From the NCBI RefSeq assembly GCF_018390645.1, contig NZ_JAHBGC010000049.1, positions 104,735 to 168,734 on the forward strand: a stretch of DNA of 64,000 nt, given 5' to 3'. Under the pieces are notes generated by a model. The model had not been told where the DNA came from and searched no databases. It worked only from the letters and a program-made list of their open reading frames with translations. This stretch comes from Ancylobacter dichloromethanicus. Lineage in GTDB: Bacteria; Pseudomonadota; Alphaproteobacteria; Rhizobiales; Xanthobacteraceae. Both the position numbers and the translations under genes were made by a program. Within the stretch, counting starts at the first letter, position 1, and each line of letters begins with the position of its first letter. Below, piece after piece: positions 24,889 to 33,331 of the stretch.

Positions 24889-25326
24889 CTAGGATGCCTT
24901 GACGCTGCTTCCGGCGTCAGGGGTTCCATTTGCCTGCCGACGGATTTCGCCTGCGGTCTCCCGTGCCATGGTCGCACAGTAGTCTTGGACCTTCTGCGAG
25001 AGATCGAGCCAAGTCTTCGTCTGCAATGACGTCTCTTCCAGGATGGCCGCCATGACGCTCGATTCCGCCGCGATCACATCCTGCGGTCGCCGGCACTGCA
25101 CGAATTCCAGAAGCGAGCGTCCGATCCGCTCATTGGCGCCAAGGAGCGTGCTCATCTGAGCGCTGTATGTCTCGCCATAGGCCTTCTGCAGATCGGACGT
25201 GAAGGCCTGGAACCGTTTGAACTGGCCGTCGAGCTTGCCGGTATTGTCGGCGCCCGACAGTCCCCACCATGCGAATACAGCGTTCATGCGATCGAAACCA
25301 ACTGGCGCCTCATTCTTCGTGGCCAT
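24889..25326 (-). CDS. Phasin-family granule protein
   Basis: With AAGGAGA before the ATG at 25326, the product has 145 residues, mostly amphipathic helix: FKRFQAFTSDLQKAYGETYS, LGANERIGRSLLEFVQCRRP, QDVIAAESSVMAAILEET and WLDLSQKVQDYCATM. This composition and the RPQDVIAAESS phrase are typical of phasin_2 proteins that coat PHB granules. A gap of 84 bases separates it from the thiolase stop. It lies directly upstream of the DUF3141 gene in the same direction. Confidence 0.75.
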   Translation of the reverse strand: MATKNEAPVGFDRMNAVFAWWGLSGADNTGKLDGQFKRFQAFTSDLQKAYGETYSAQMSTLLGANERIGRSLLEFVQCRRPQDVIAAESSVMAAILEETSLQTKTWLDLSQKVQDYCATMARETAGEIRRQANGTPDAGSSVKAS

Positions 25327-25410
25327 TGTTCTCTCCTTCATTGTTTTGTTGCAGTTTCAGGAACGCGACGTTCGATTTACTGTGATGGGTCGCATTTTGC
25401 GCTCTCGCGG

Positions 25411-26598
25411 TCAGTGGATAGCCTCAAGCGCCAAAGCGACCCCCTGACCGCCGCCGATGCACAGCGTCACCAATCCGCGGCGGAGACCGTCCCGGTGCAT
25501 CGCGTGAAGGAGGCGGGTCGTCAGCACGGCTCCTGTCGCACCGATCGGATGGCCATGTGCTATGGCGCCGCCCTCGACATTGACGATGTCCTCCGGGAGC
25601 CCGAGCTCTCCGATGAGCGCCAGGACGATCGCAGCGAAGGCCTCGTTGATTTCCACCCGCTCGACGTCGCCGAGGGTCCAGCCAGCGCGATCCAAGGCCT
25701 GCCGAACCGCGGGAACCGGCCCGAGACCGAACAGGCCGGGTTCGACCGCGCCGACCCCGAAGGCCACAAGACGGGCCATCGGCGTCAGGCCGTGCTTCTC
25801 GGCCCAGCGGACATCCGCAACGATCATGCCTGCGGCGCCGCTGTTGAGGCCCGGTGCATTGCCGGCGGTGATGGTCCCATCCTTGCGGAAAGCCGGCTTC
25901 AACTTGGCCAGCGACTCCAGCGTTGCGTCCGGGCGGTTGTGCTCATCCTTGTCGAAGATCGTCGGCCCCTTGCGACCGGGGATTTCGATCGGCGCGATCT
26001 CGGCATTGAACTTGCCGGCCGCCTGCGCCGCGCCGAAGCGTTGCTGCGTTCGCTCCGCCCAGCGGTCCTGCGCCTCGCGCGTCACCTGAAACTTACTGAC
26101 GAGATCCTCGGTCACCAAGCCCGAGTGGTGATCGGAAAAGGCGTCGTTGAGGCCGTCGCGCAGCATGCTGTCGTAGATCTGGGCATCGCCCATGCGGTAG
26201 CCCCACCGTCCGCCCGACATCAGGTAGGGCGATTGGTCCATGTTCTCCATGCCGCCGGCGATGGCGCTCTCGGCGAGGCCGAGCATGATCTCCAGCGCGG
26301 CGGTCGCGATCGCCTGCGCACCCGAACCACACACCCGGTTGATGGTCATCGCAGGAACGCCGGCCGGAACGCCGGCCTTGATCGCCGCCTGCCGCGCCGG
26401 GTTCATCTTGGCGCCGGCCTGGACCACCTGCCCCATCACGACGGCGTCGATCGCACCGTCTGCGATCTTCGCGCGGGCCAATATTTCCTTGATCACCACG
26501 GCGCCAAGCTCGGGTGCAGCTATGTCCTTCAGCGTTCCGCCATACGTGCCGATGGCTGTCCGCACCGGGGTGCAGAGCACGACGTTCGACTGTGCCAT
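25411..26598 (-). CDS. phaA: Acetyl-CoA acetyltransferase (beta-ketothiolase)
   Basis: This 395-residue enzyme starts at 26598 behind AAAGGAC. The nucleophile Cys90 lies in NRVCGSGAQA. His350 lies in GHPIGATGA, and the second catalytic Cys380 in CIGGGQG. The NEAFAA motif is also present. These positions match Zoogloea-type biosynthetic thiolases closely. The enzyme condenses two acetyl-CoA to acetoacetyl-CoA, the first step to PHB. It follows phaB by 31 bases in the leftward operon. Confidence 0.92.
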   Translation of the reverse strand: MAQSNVVLCTPVRTAIGTYGGTLKDIAAPELGAVVIKEILARAKIADGAIDAVVMGQVVQAGAKMNPARQAAIKAGVPAGVPAMTINRVCGSGAQAIATAALEIMLGLAESAIAGGMENMDQSPYLMSGGRWGYRMGDAQIYDSMLRDGLNDAFSDHHSGLVTEDLVSKFQVTREAQDRWAERTQQRFGAAQAAGKFNAEIAPIEIPGRKGPTIFDKDEHNRPDATLESLAKLKPAFRKDGTITAGNAPGLNSGAAGMIVADVRWAEKHGLTPMARLVAFGVGAVEPGLFGLGPVPAVRQALDRAGWTLGDVERVEINEAFAAIVLALIGELGLPEDIVNVEGGAIAHGHPIGATGAVLTTRLLHAMHRDGLRRGLVTLCIGGGQGVALALEAIH

Positions 26599-26629
26599 GT
26601 GGATGTCCTTTCGATTTCCCGGGGGGTGC

Positions 26630-27382
26630 CTATGCCATGTACTGGCCGCCATTGGCGGTGACCGTTGAGCCGGTGATGAACGTCGCCTCCTCGCTCACCA
26701 GGAACTGGACGATGCGGGCGACATCGTCGGCATTGCCCAGCCGCCCGACAGGGATTTGCCCCTCGATCTTTGCGAGAACATCTTCAGACATGGCAGCGAC
26801 CATGTCCGTCGCGATGTAGCCGGGCGCGACCGCGTTCACGGTGATGCCCTTCGACGCCGTCTCGAGCGCGAGCGCTTTGGTGAAACCAAGGATGCCAGCC
26901 TTCGCGGCTGCATAGTTGGTCTGACCAAGCTGCCCCTTCTGACCGTTGATCGAGGAGATATTGACGATCCGGCCGAAGCCGTGATCACGCATGGCGCCGA
27001 TGACTGCTCGGCACATGTTGAAACAGGAGGTGAGGTCGGTCGCGATGACCTCGCCCCACTGGGCAGATGTCATCTTGTGCAGCATGGCATCGCGGGTGAT
27101 GCCCGCATTGTTGACGAGGACCTCGACCGGTCCGCCGAGGTCGTTCGCCACGCTGGCCACGCCATCCTGGCAGGCGTCAAAATCGGCAACATCCCATTTG
27201 TAGACCGGGATACCAGTATCGCTCGAGAACGCGTCGGCCGCTGTCGCGTTGCCGTGGTAGACGGCCGCAACCGCGTATCCCGCGTCCTTGAAGCGACGCG
27301 CAATCGCAGCGCCGATCCCTCGCGTTCCGCCGGTGATGATCGCCACGCGCTTGGTGAGATCATTTGCATTCATTGTATTCAT
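26630..27382 (-). CDS. phaB: Acetoacetyl-CoA reductase
   Basis: The 250-residue SDR has a TGGTRGIG nucleotide-binding loop (residues 17-24), NNAG at 91-94, and Ser143/144, Tyr157 and Lys161 as catalytic residues in NISSINGQKGQLGQTNYAAAK. The C-terminal VAPGYIATDMV matches PhaB proteins. It reduces acetoacetyl-CoA to 3-hydroxybutyryl-CoA with NADPH. Its ATG at 27382 overlaps the stop of the sigma-factor gene, so the two are translationally coupled. An ATG three codons later is also possible. Confidence 0.92.
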   Translation of the reverse strand: MNTMNANDLTKRVAIITGGTRGIGAAIARRFKDAGYAVAAVYHGNATAADAFSSDTGIPVYKWDVADFDACQDGVASVANDLGGPVEVLVNNAGITRDAMLHKMTSAQWGEVIATDLTSCFNMCRAVIGAMRDHGFGRIVNISSINGQKGQLGQTNYAAAKAGILGFTKALALETASKGITVNAVAPGYIATDMVAAMSEDVLAKIEGQIPVGRLGNADDVARIVQFLVSEEATFITGSTVTANGGQYMA

Positions 27383-28059
27383 CCGTCTTGGGGCGGCGTC
27401 TTGGTTTCGTCAGCGAGTTCACGAGCTCGTTGGCGAATGCGCTCGGCCTCATCGCACCGGCAATCGAGGAAGCCGTGGACCGGACAGGTCAGGCACATTT
27501 CCTCGAGCCTCTTGCGGAGCGCCTGGCGCCCGCGGTGAAGCCGGACCGCGATGTTGTTGAGCGTGGTGCCGAGGCTCGCGGCGATCCGATCCCGCGGCTC
27601 GCCAAGAATGTCGGAGCGCCAGACGACATCGGCATATTCGGGCTTGAGCGTCGGCAGCAATTTATGGAGGCAGTTGCAGACGGCCTCATCGGTTTCTCGA
27701 TCCGGCTCGATCGCCAGGTTCTCGACGTCCGACTGCTCCATGTCGACCTCCCGGCGACGCCGTCTGATGGCGCGGCGCTGGTGATCGACGAGTGTCGTCG
27801 CCAGTATGCGCCCGAGCCAACCGCGGACCGTGCGGACGTCCCGCAATTGCCAGGCGCGCTCGATCGCCCGGAGCGAGAACTGCTGCAACAACTCTTCAGC
27901 CTCGTCCCGGCTGCCCACCCGATGATGCAAAAAGACCAGAAACTCCTCGCGTGCCTCGACAAGCGCTCGTCGTACAGCCGCGTCCGCTGGTTTTGCGGCG
28001 TCCTCTCCTTCCGGATCACTGCCCGAATGCTTGGCATCCGTCTCACGCCTGTTGGTCAT
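27379..28059 (-). CDS. ECF-type sigma factor with a Cys-rich C-terminal tail
   Basis: From the ATG at 28059 the product has 226 residues. Region 2 shows FLVFLHHRVGSRDEAEELLQ, DVRTVRGWLGRILATTLVDHQRR and an RRRRRE stretch. Region 4 has PTLKPEYADVVWRSDILGEP and TTLNNIAVRLHRGRQALRK. The tail CLTCPVHGFLDCRC holds four cysteines arranged C-x2-C and C-x-C and may sense redox state or metals; similar tails occur in other alphaproteobacterial ECF factors. No anti-sigma gene is adjacent. It heads the phaB-phaA-phasin-DUF3141 operon and overlaps phaB. The start signal is weak, and GTG or ATG codons further upstream cannot be excluded. Confidence 0.8.
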   Translation of the reverse strand: MTNRRETDAKHSGSDPEGEDAAKPADAAVRRALVEAREEFLVFLHHRVGSRDEAEELLQQFSLRAIERAWQLRDVRTVRGWLGRILATTLVDHQRRAIRRRRREVDMEQSDVENLAIEPDRETDEAVCNCLHKLLPTLKPEYADVVWRSDILGEPRDRIAASLGTTLNNIAVRLHRGRQALRKRLEEMCLTCPVHGFLDCRCDEAERIRQRARELADETKTPPQDG

Positions 28060-28082
28060 CGTCCAGCCAGATCTTTCAATGG

Positions 28083-28107
28083 TTGAGACGTCCTCTTGAG
28101 ACGTCTC
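28083..28107. promoter_or_regulatory. Tandem TTGAGACGTC repeat with embedded dyad, upstream of the sigma-factor gene
   Basis: TTGAGACGTC occurs at 28083-28092 and again at 28096-28105, 13 bases apart. GAGACGTC (28085-28092) and GACGTCTC (28100-28107) also form an inverted repeat with a seven-base centre. It lies 24 bases upstream of the ATG at 28059, in the leader or promoter. It may be an operator or a leader structure. Confidence 0.4.
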
Positions 28108-28157
28108 TGCCAAAACCAGACAGGATTTAACGTTACGGCCGCGACCGCTCACGTTCT

Positions 28158-28171
28158 TTAACGCAGATCAA
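28158..28171. promoter_or_regulatory. FNR/FixK-like box TTAACGCAGATCAA
   Basis: The right half ATCAA is exact and the left is TTAAC. It is centred 105 bases upstream of the sigma factor and pha operon, and 158 bases upstream of the rightward gene at 28323. If used leftward, it would place PHB synthesis under oxygen control. Confidence 0.5.
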
Positions 28172-28322
28172 GCTTTCTGTTGCCGGTCGTCGCTACGAAT
28201 CCGTCTCGAATATCAGCCTTTTCGCCGCGATGGGCTGCTGTTCTGGCGGGATCGGAACGGACCGAACTCTCGCCGGCACGTCGTGCACCATCTTAGGTCG
28301 TTGGCCAGCGGTGGGAGAGCAA

Positions 28323-28793
28323 ATGACCATGCGAGCAATGAGCGTCGGGGTGGCGCTGGGTCTGATCCTGCTTTCCGGATTGGCCCACACAGCAATGGCG
28401 GCCCCTAGCGGCGACAGCAGAGTCGTCGGCGATGTCCAGATCTATATGGGAATCCTGCCGGCGGAATTAGTCCGCGGTCATCCGCAAGGCCACACGGAGA
28501 ATTCCATGCATGGCGGGCAGCCGATGGCCCGCGGGCAATTCCATATCGTTGTTGCACTCTTCGACGTCAGGAGTGGGCGACGTCTCACCGGCGCCGACGT
28601 CTCGGCCCGCGTCTCCGAAATCGGCCTTGCTGGGAGCCAGAAGAACCTCAATCCGATGGAGATCGCGGGCACCGAAAGCTACGGCAACTACTTTGAAATG
28701 CAGGGCAATGGACCGTTTCGGATCAGCCTGACGATTCGCCTGCGGGACCGGGCGCAGGATATCAAGGTGGAATTCGAAGAACAGCACCAGTAA
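28323..28793 (+). CDS. Exported protein of unknown function
   Basis: The ATG at 28323 follows GGGAGAG, giving 156 residues with a signal peptide (GLILLSGLAHTAMAAP). The mature part starts VVGDVQIYMGILPAELVRGHP, has a His/Met-rich HGGQPMARGQFHIVVALFD, then ARVSEIGLAGSQKNL and ESYGNYFEMQGNGPFRISLT. The strand-rich sequence resembles an Ig-like or YtkA/FixH-like periplasmic fold. I do not recognise a named family. It is divergent from the sigma-factor operon, and the FNR-like box at 28158-28171 lies between the two. Confidence 0.55.
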   Translation: MTMRAMSVGVALGLILLSGLAHTAMAAPSGDSRVVGDVQIYMGILPAELVRGHPQGHTENSMHGGQPMARGQFHIVVALFDVRSGRRLTGADVSARVSEIGLAGSQKNLNPMEIAGTESYGNYFEMQGNGPFRISLTIRLRDRAQDIKVEFEEQHQ

Positions 28794-29217
28794 TAACGAC
28801 TATGAAGTGATCGGTCGAGCGCGTCGGTTATGTCGATGAACGAGGCCCTGCCATTTGTGACTACGCCGGCCAGAGAGATGAAACCGCAGCGAGTCGTTCA
28901 AATGGAACGAATGCATTTCCACTCGGAAGAATATCAACCCCACAATAGTTGAGGGCCAGCGCATATGGCCGGTCCCGGGGCGCGCTTGGCGCTGCGCGTC
29001 GACGCCGGCCGTACGAACACGCTCACTATGATGCAAGACTACATCACTGATCGCGAGTGCCAAGACAAACGCAAGACCGCGGGCTTGCAATCCATCACGA
29101 CGCGCGCTGCGATTTCCTTCGGCGCTTCGCGCGGCGCAAGTGGCGATCTTTAACCTGCCGCAAAGCTCTCACTGCGATTTCAGCTTTCCTCAGTGCCTCA
29201 GTCGACAGGAGGCAGAC
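28794..29217. other. 424-base gap without a supported gene
   Basis: Short open frames exist on both strands, but none has a Shine-Dalgarno sequence or a recognisable product. No FNR-like box, tRNA or clear terminator is seen. A weak dyad CGTTC-N5-GAACG is present near 28894-28908. Confidence 0.4.
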
Positions 29218-29592
29218 ATGGATTGGATCTCCCAGAACTGGATCTGGATCGCACTTGCAATTGGCGCATTCTTCTTCATGACCCGCATGGGCGGTCGCGG
29301 AATGGGCCGATCGGCACGCCACAGCCACGGAAGCGGGAAAGACGGCCCACCATCCGACGCTGGAGCCGGTCCGCGGTCGGTCCTTGATCCCGTAAGCCGG
29401 CAGTCTGTCAGCGGCAGTTCGTCGATATCTTCGGTCTATCGGGACCGCGCCTACTTTTTCGAGTCCCGCGAAAACCGTGAGGCGTTCGAGGCGGATCCCG
29501 AAAAGTATCTGACCGGGACGGCTGCTTCGGGCCAAGCGATCGATAACCAGCGCGACGACAACCATCCCCAGCACCACCGACATGGCTGCTAG
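29218..29592 (+). CDS. Membrane-anchored YHS-domain protein
   Basis: The ATG at 29218 follows CAGGAGG. The 124-residue product has a membrane anchor at residues 8-22, a Gly/His/Ser-rich linker, then a YHS-like domain: LDPVSRQSVS, SSVYRDRAYFFESRENREAFEADPEKYL. Typical YHS domains begin DPVCGM with a metal-ligand Cys; here the Cys is replaced by Ser, so metal binding is doubtful. The end is His-rich. It lies 63 bases ahead of the MaoC-Pta gene and may be co-transcribed with it. Confidence 0.65.
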   Translation: MDWISQNWIWIALAIGAFFFMTRMGGRGMGRSARHSHGSGKDGPPSDAGAGPRSVLDPVSRQSVSGSSSISSVYRDRAYFFESRENREAFEADPEKYLTGTAASGQAIDNQRDDNHPQHHRHGC

Positions 29593-29655
29593 GGCGCAGA
29601 GGTCCCGGACCGTTCGGCTTGGTCCCAATACGGGTAGAGCACCTCAGAGGCGGGA

Positions 29656-31059
29656 ATGAACCATACGGGCACGATCGAAAACCGGACGTTCGAGGAGATT
29701 CGGATCGGTGACACCGCCAGCATCGTCCATACGCTCGTCCAAAAGGACGTCGCGCTCTTTGCCGTCATGTCGGGGGACGTCAATCCCACTCACGTCGATG
29801 AAGCCTTCGCCAAGAGCGATCTCTTTCACAAGATCGTAGCACACGGCATGTGGGGCGGTGCCCTTATCTCGACCATTCTCGGCACCGAGCTGCCAGGCCC
29901 AGGCACCGTCTATTTTGGCCAGACTCTTCGTTTCCATCGTCCAGTTGGTCTCGGCGACACCATCACGGTGACCGTGCGGGTCGCCGAAAAGATTGAAGAC
30001 GGGCATCGTGCCCTTCTCGACTGCAAGGCGGTCAATCAGCTCGGTGAGATCGTCATCAGTGGAATCGCAGATGTGATCGCGCCAACGGAGAAAATCTCTC
30101 GCCAGCGCACGATTCTGCCAGAGGTAGAGTTCATCGAGAAAGGGCGTTGGCATCGCCATCTCATGGGATTGGCCCAAGGTCTTGAGCCAATTCGCACGGC
30201 TGTGGTTCATCCCGTCGATACAACATCACTACTCGGCGCGATCGAGGCTGCTCAACAGAAGCTGATCGTCCCCATCCTGGTCGGACCTGAGGCGAAGATT
30301 CGGGCCGCTGCTCAGCAAGCTGCGCTCGATCTGTCCCCCTTTGAAATCGTCCCGACGGAGCACAGCGATGCTGCGGCGGCACAGGCGGTCGCGATGGCGC
30401 GTGCCGGCAAGGTCGGGGCCTTGATGAAGGGGGCGCTGCACACCGATGAACTCATGGGCGCCGTAGTGGATCGCGATCATGGACTGCGGACCGCGCGGCG
30501 GATCAGCCATGTGTTCGCGATCGACGCGCCACGCTATCCACGCCCGCTCTTCATCACCGACGCGGCGATCAATATCAATCCCAATCTCGACGACAAGCGC
30601 GACATCGTGCAGAACGCGATTGACTTGGCTCATGCCCTGGGACTCACGACGCCGAAGGTAGCCGTCTTGTCGGCCGTCGAGACGGTGTCGTCGAAGATTC
30701 CATCGACACTCGACGCCGCAGCTCTCTGCAAGATGGCGGACCGCGGCCAGATCACCGGCGCGCTCCTCGACGGCCCGCTCGCGTTCGACAATGCCGTTTC
30801 CGTCGATGCGGCAACGACGAAGGGCATCATCTCTCCCGTCGCGGGCCAAGCAGACATCCTCCTTGTGCCTGACCTCGAGGCCGGAAACATGCTGGCGAAG
30901 CAGCTCGAATATCTTGCCGAGGCCGAAGTCGCCGGCATCGTACTGGGCGCGCGTGTCCCGATCATCCTGACCAGCCGTGCAGGCACGACGGCGGCGCGGT
31001 TGGCCTCCTGTGCCATCGCGCTTCTGCTCGCCCGCCATAGGGCCGGTATCCGGCCGTAA
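29656..31059 (+). CDS. Bifunctional MaoC enoyl-CoA hydratase / phosphate acetyl(butyryl)transferase
   Basis: This 467-residue protein has an N-terminal MaoC hot-dog domain (residues 1-150), with AVMSGDVNPTHVDEAFAK carrying the hydratase Asp/His pair and GMWGGALISTILGTELPG. The C-terminal Pta domain (about 160-460) has LKTAKVGALMKGALHT-like GKVGALMKGALHTDELM, RRISHVFAIDAP, ITDAAININPNLDDKRDIVQNA and PDLEAGNMLAKQL. It can hydrate enoyl-CoA and move acyl groups from CoA to phosphate. The partner acetate kinase, often next door, is missing here. It fits the PHB and acetyl-CoA theme of the neighbours. Confidence 0.88.
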   Translation: MNHTGTIENRTFEEIRIGDTASIVHTLVQKDVALFAVMSGDVNPTHVDEAFAKSDLFHKIVAHGMWGGALISTILGTELPGPGTVYFGQTLRFHRPVGLGDTITVTVRVAEKIEDGHRALLDCKAVNQLGEIVISGIADVIAPTEKISRQRTILPEVEFIEKGRWHRHLMGLAQGLEPIRTAVVHPVDTTSLLGAIEAAQQKLIVPILVGPEAKIRAAAQQAALDLSPFEIVPTEHSDAAAAQAVAMARAGKVGALMKGALHTDELMGAVVDRDHGLRTARRISHVFAIDAPRYPRPLFITDAAININPNLDDKRDIVQNAIDLAHALGLTTPKVAVLSAVETVSSKIPSTLDAAALCKMADRGQITGALLDGPLAFDNAVSVDAATTKGIISPVAGQADILLVPDLEAGNMLAKQLEYLAEAEVAGIVLGARVPIILTSRAGTTAARLASCAIALLLARHRAGIRP

Positions 31060-31219
31060 CGGGCACAATCCTGGTCCAAGATGCCGGATCTTTGATCTAG
31101 CGATCCAAGTCGGCCTCATTCAAACCGGCGGGGCTCAACCTGAAGCTACGAGCAATGTCTGTTCGTGCATGCTTCCAGAGCTTGATCATGCATTTCACTC
31201 AACATTCGGGGCTCGCCAT

Positions 31220-31804
31220 CTACGCCCGTGGATAGTGCATTTCCAGTGTGGCGGCGCAGGCTTCTATACTGCCGATGAGGCCATCCGCAATCGAATTGCC
31301 GGGCTTCGGCGCTGTCATGAAGGTGGCAATGGCCCTGTTCCAGGCGGCTTCGCCGACGCATGCGTGGAGGGCGTTGTCGGCCAAAATCTCAACATGGCGT
31401 TCGCCCAAGGACACGAAGAGCAGCATGCCGGGACGATGTTCGTGGTCGGCCAGGATCCGTGCCGCAAACTCACGACGGGCCAAGCCGACACAGTGCTCGC
31501 GCTTGATCCGGCCAGGCACGAGCAACAAACGTAGAGGCAACCAATCAAAGATCAGAGCCGAGCTCGCGAACGTCCCCGCCTGGATCAGAAAGCCGATGGG
31601 GAGCGGCAATAGCGGCCAGAAGATCGCCAATAGGCCTCCGACTGCAAGGGCGGCTGCAGCCGCCCATATCAGCGGAAAAAGCAAATACCGATCGCTGAGC
31701 GGAGTGACCACCAACGCGAAGTGTGCGCCAGTGCGCCGTTCGACGGTCGTCATAAGCTCGTGTAGGCGTCGGCTGTCGTCGTCGGACATGCATTTCATCT
31801 TCAT
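31220..31804 (-). CDS. TPM-domain membrane protein
   Basis: With the ATG at 31804 the product has 194 residues; a GTG at 31807 would add one. Near the N-terminus ERRTGAHFALVVTP is a TPM-like opening. Two hydrophobic segments (LLFPLIWAAAAALAVGGLLA and FLIQAGTFASSALIF) follow. A second conserved half has AARILADHEHRPGMLLFVSLGERHVEI split by the LADNAL segment. It resembles the short TPM partner often encoded after LemA and YgcG. The start overlaps the upstream TPM stop, so the three genes form one leftward operon. Confidence 0.75.
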   Translation of the reverse strand: MKMKCMSDDDSRRLHELMTTVERRTGAHFALVVTPLSDRYLLFPLIWAAAAALAVGGLLAIFWPLLPLPIGFLIQAGTFASSALIFDWLPLRLLLVPGRIKREHCVGLARREFAARILADHEHRPGMLLFVSLGERHVEILADNALHACVGEAAWNRAIATFMTAPKPGNSIADGLIGSIEACAATLEMHYPRA

Positions 31805-32553
31805 CACCAGCGTCCTGATGCTCCCCCGCCACCAAACGAGCCTCCGCCGCCGGAAAACCCGCCGCGCGAGAAGCCGCCACGCCCGGACCCCCCGTGCCGT
31901 CCGCCGAACCCGCCAAGGAACAGCAGAGGCCAGAAGAAACGGCCGAAGATGAACATGATGACGATAATGGCGATGACGCTTCCGCCTCCGCTACCGTCTT
32001 CGTCTTGGCTCCTTCGTTGCTCAGTTTGCTGGGGCAGGGCAGACGCATCGCCGCCCAGAACACGCAGAAGCGTCGTTGCCCCGACAAGAACGCCGGTGTT
32101 GAAATCGCCCTTCCGAAATTCGGGCAGGATGAGATTCTCGATGATCAGCTTGCTCTGTGCATCGGTGAGCCGACCCTCCAGGCCGTAGCCGACTTCAACG
32201 CGCACATTGCGTTCGTTCGGCGCTACCAACAGCAATGCACCGTTGTTCTGACCCTTTTGTCCGATCCCCCAGGCGCGGCCCAACTGATAACCAAAGTCGT
32301 CGATGGAATAGCCTTGAAGTGATTTGATCGTTGCAATGACAATTTGGTTCCCGGTCTGCACCTCATGCTGAGCCAACATTTGTGTCAGCTTTTGCTGCGT
32401 TTCAGCTGAAAGGATACCTGCGTCATCCACGACGCGACCGGTGAGGGGTGGAAAAACCGGCGCTGCGTAGAGCGCGGTGGCAAGCAATACATAGAACAGC
32501 CCTGCGAGAAGTGCCTGCCATGCGACCTGCGGATGCATGCGGGGGCGGATCAT
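31804..32553 (-). CDS. YgcG-type TPM-domain protein with Gly-rich tail
   Basis: The 249-residue product has a signal peptide (FYVLLATALYAAP), then the TPM fold: LTGRVVDDAGILSAETQQKL, TGNQIVIATIKSLQGYSIDDFG, GQKGQNNGALLLVAPNERNV, GYGLEGRLTDAQSK. A membrane span (VIAIIVIMFIFGRFFWPLLF) and a Gly/Ser-rich tail end it. TPM proteins go with LemA in membrane stress functions, though their exact role is unclear. The ATG overlaps the lemA stop by four bases. Confidence 0.85.
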   Translation of the reverse strand: MIRPRMHPQVAWQALLAGLFYVLLATALYAAPVFPPLTGRVVDDAGILSAETQQKLTQMLAQHEVQTGNQIVIATIKSLQGYSIDDFGYQLGRAWGIGQKGQNNGALLLVAPNERNVRVEVGYGLEGRLTDAQSKLIIENLILPEFRKGDFNTGVLVGATTLLRVLGGDASALPQQTEQRRSQDEDGSGGGSVIAIIVIMFIFGRFFWPLLFLGGFGGRHGGSGRGGFSRGGFSGGGGSFGGGGASGRW

Positions 32554-33152
32554 AGTTTGACTTGCGGCACTTCTTGCGCCTTTTCATCGATCGTAAAGGT
32601 TTCTCTCACCTTGGCGTTCGGATAAAGGATAGCTGCGATCCATCGGCTGGGAATGGTGCGCAAGGTCGTGTTGTAGGTTTGCACCGTGCCGATATAGTCG
32701 CGCCGCGCGACGGCGATGCGGTTCTCCGTGCCCTCGAGCTGCGATTGAAGCGCTAGGAAATTTTGGTTCGACTTGAGATCGGGGTATTGCTCGCTGATAG
32801 CCAAAAGGCGTCCCAAGGCCCCGCCAAGAGATGCTTGGTTTTGTTCGAACTGACGGAAGGCGTCCGGGTTGGTGAGAATGTCCGCCGGCAAGGTCACTTG
32901 GGTGGCGCGCGCACGAGCCTCGGCGACCTGCGTCAGCACCGTCTGCTCCTGTTTAGCATAGCCCCTCACCGTTTCTACCAGGTTGGGAACGAGATCGGTG
33001 CGCCGTTGATACTGGTTCAGCACCTCGCTCCAAGCAGCTTTCACCTGCTCATCTTGGGTTGGCACAGCGTTGATACCGCAGCCGGCGAGGCCGATCGCAA
33101 GAAGGAGGACTGCGCCAACGCGAGCGGCCAAGCGTGCAATCGGATGGCTCAT
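32550..33152 (-). CDS. lemA: LemA-family lipoprotein
   Basis: From the ATG at 33152, with AGGAGGAGA upstream, the product has 200 residues. The lipobox LAGC places a lipid on Cys25. The LemA core follows: AAWSEVLNQYQRRTDLVPNL, VETVRGYAKQEQTVLTQVAEAR, LLAISEQYPDLKSNQNFLAL and IAVARRDYIGTVQTYNT. It forms an extracytoplasmic helical bundle. A FNR-like box lies 146 bases upstream of its start, suggesting low-oxygen control of the LemA-TPM-TPM operon. Confidence 0.88.
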   Translation of the reverse strand: MSHPIARLAARVGAVLLLAIGLAGCGINAVPTQDEQVKAAWSEVLNQYQRRTDLVPNLVETVRGYAKQEQTVLTQVAEARARATQVTLPADILTNPDAFRQFEQNQASLGGALGRLLAISEQYPDLKSNQNFLALQSQLEGTENRIAVARRDYIGTVQTYNTTLRTIPSRWIAAILYPNAKVRETFTIDEKAQEVPQVKL

Positions 33153-33291
33153 TCTATTGTCTCCTCCTGGACGGCAGGGCGATCCAGGGATGGCGGAATT
33201 GCCAGGCATTTTTCGTCTGATGCAGCCTTGGCTCCCGGGAGCGCTCAGACTTCGAGTTTTTGACCTTAGGTGGTACGCTTGTCGGGAATCT

Positions 33292-33305
33292 TTGATCCTG
33301 ATTAA
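33292..33305 (-). promoter_or_regulatory. FNR/FixK-like box TTGATCCTGATTAA
   Basis: The left half TTGAT is exact and the right half is ATTAA. It is centred 146 bases upstream of lemA. It resembles the 20329, 43600 and 50880 boxes in having TTAA at the right end. Confidence 0.5.
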
Positions 33306-33331
33306 GGAACCGCGCTTTGGCCGCGCACAGT

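Noticed and set aside
23535..24902. 455-residue rightward open frame
   Set aside because: It lies antisense to the DUF3141 protein, whose motifs are clear; its product has no family features.
28965..29153. Small rightward ORF in the 424-base gap
   Set aside because: No ribosome site, no recognisable product and unremarkable composition.
31090..31107. Further FNR-like box TTGATCTAGCGATCC
   Set aside because: The right half is out of register with the N4 spacing, and no start codon lies at a suitable distance.
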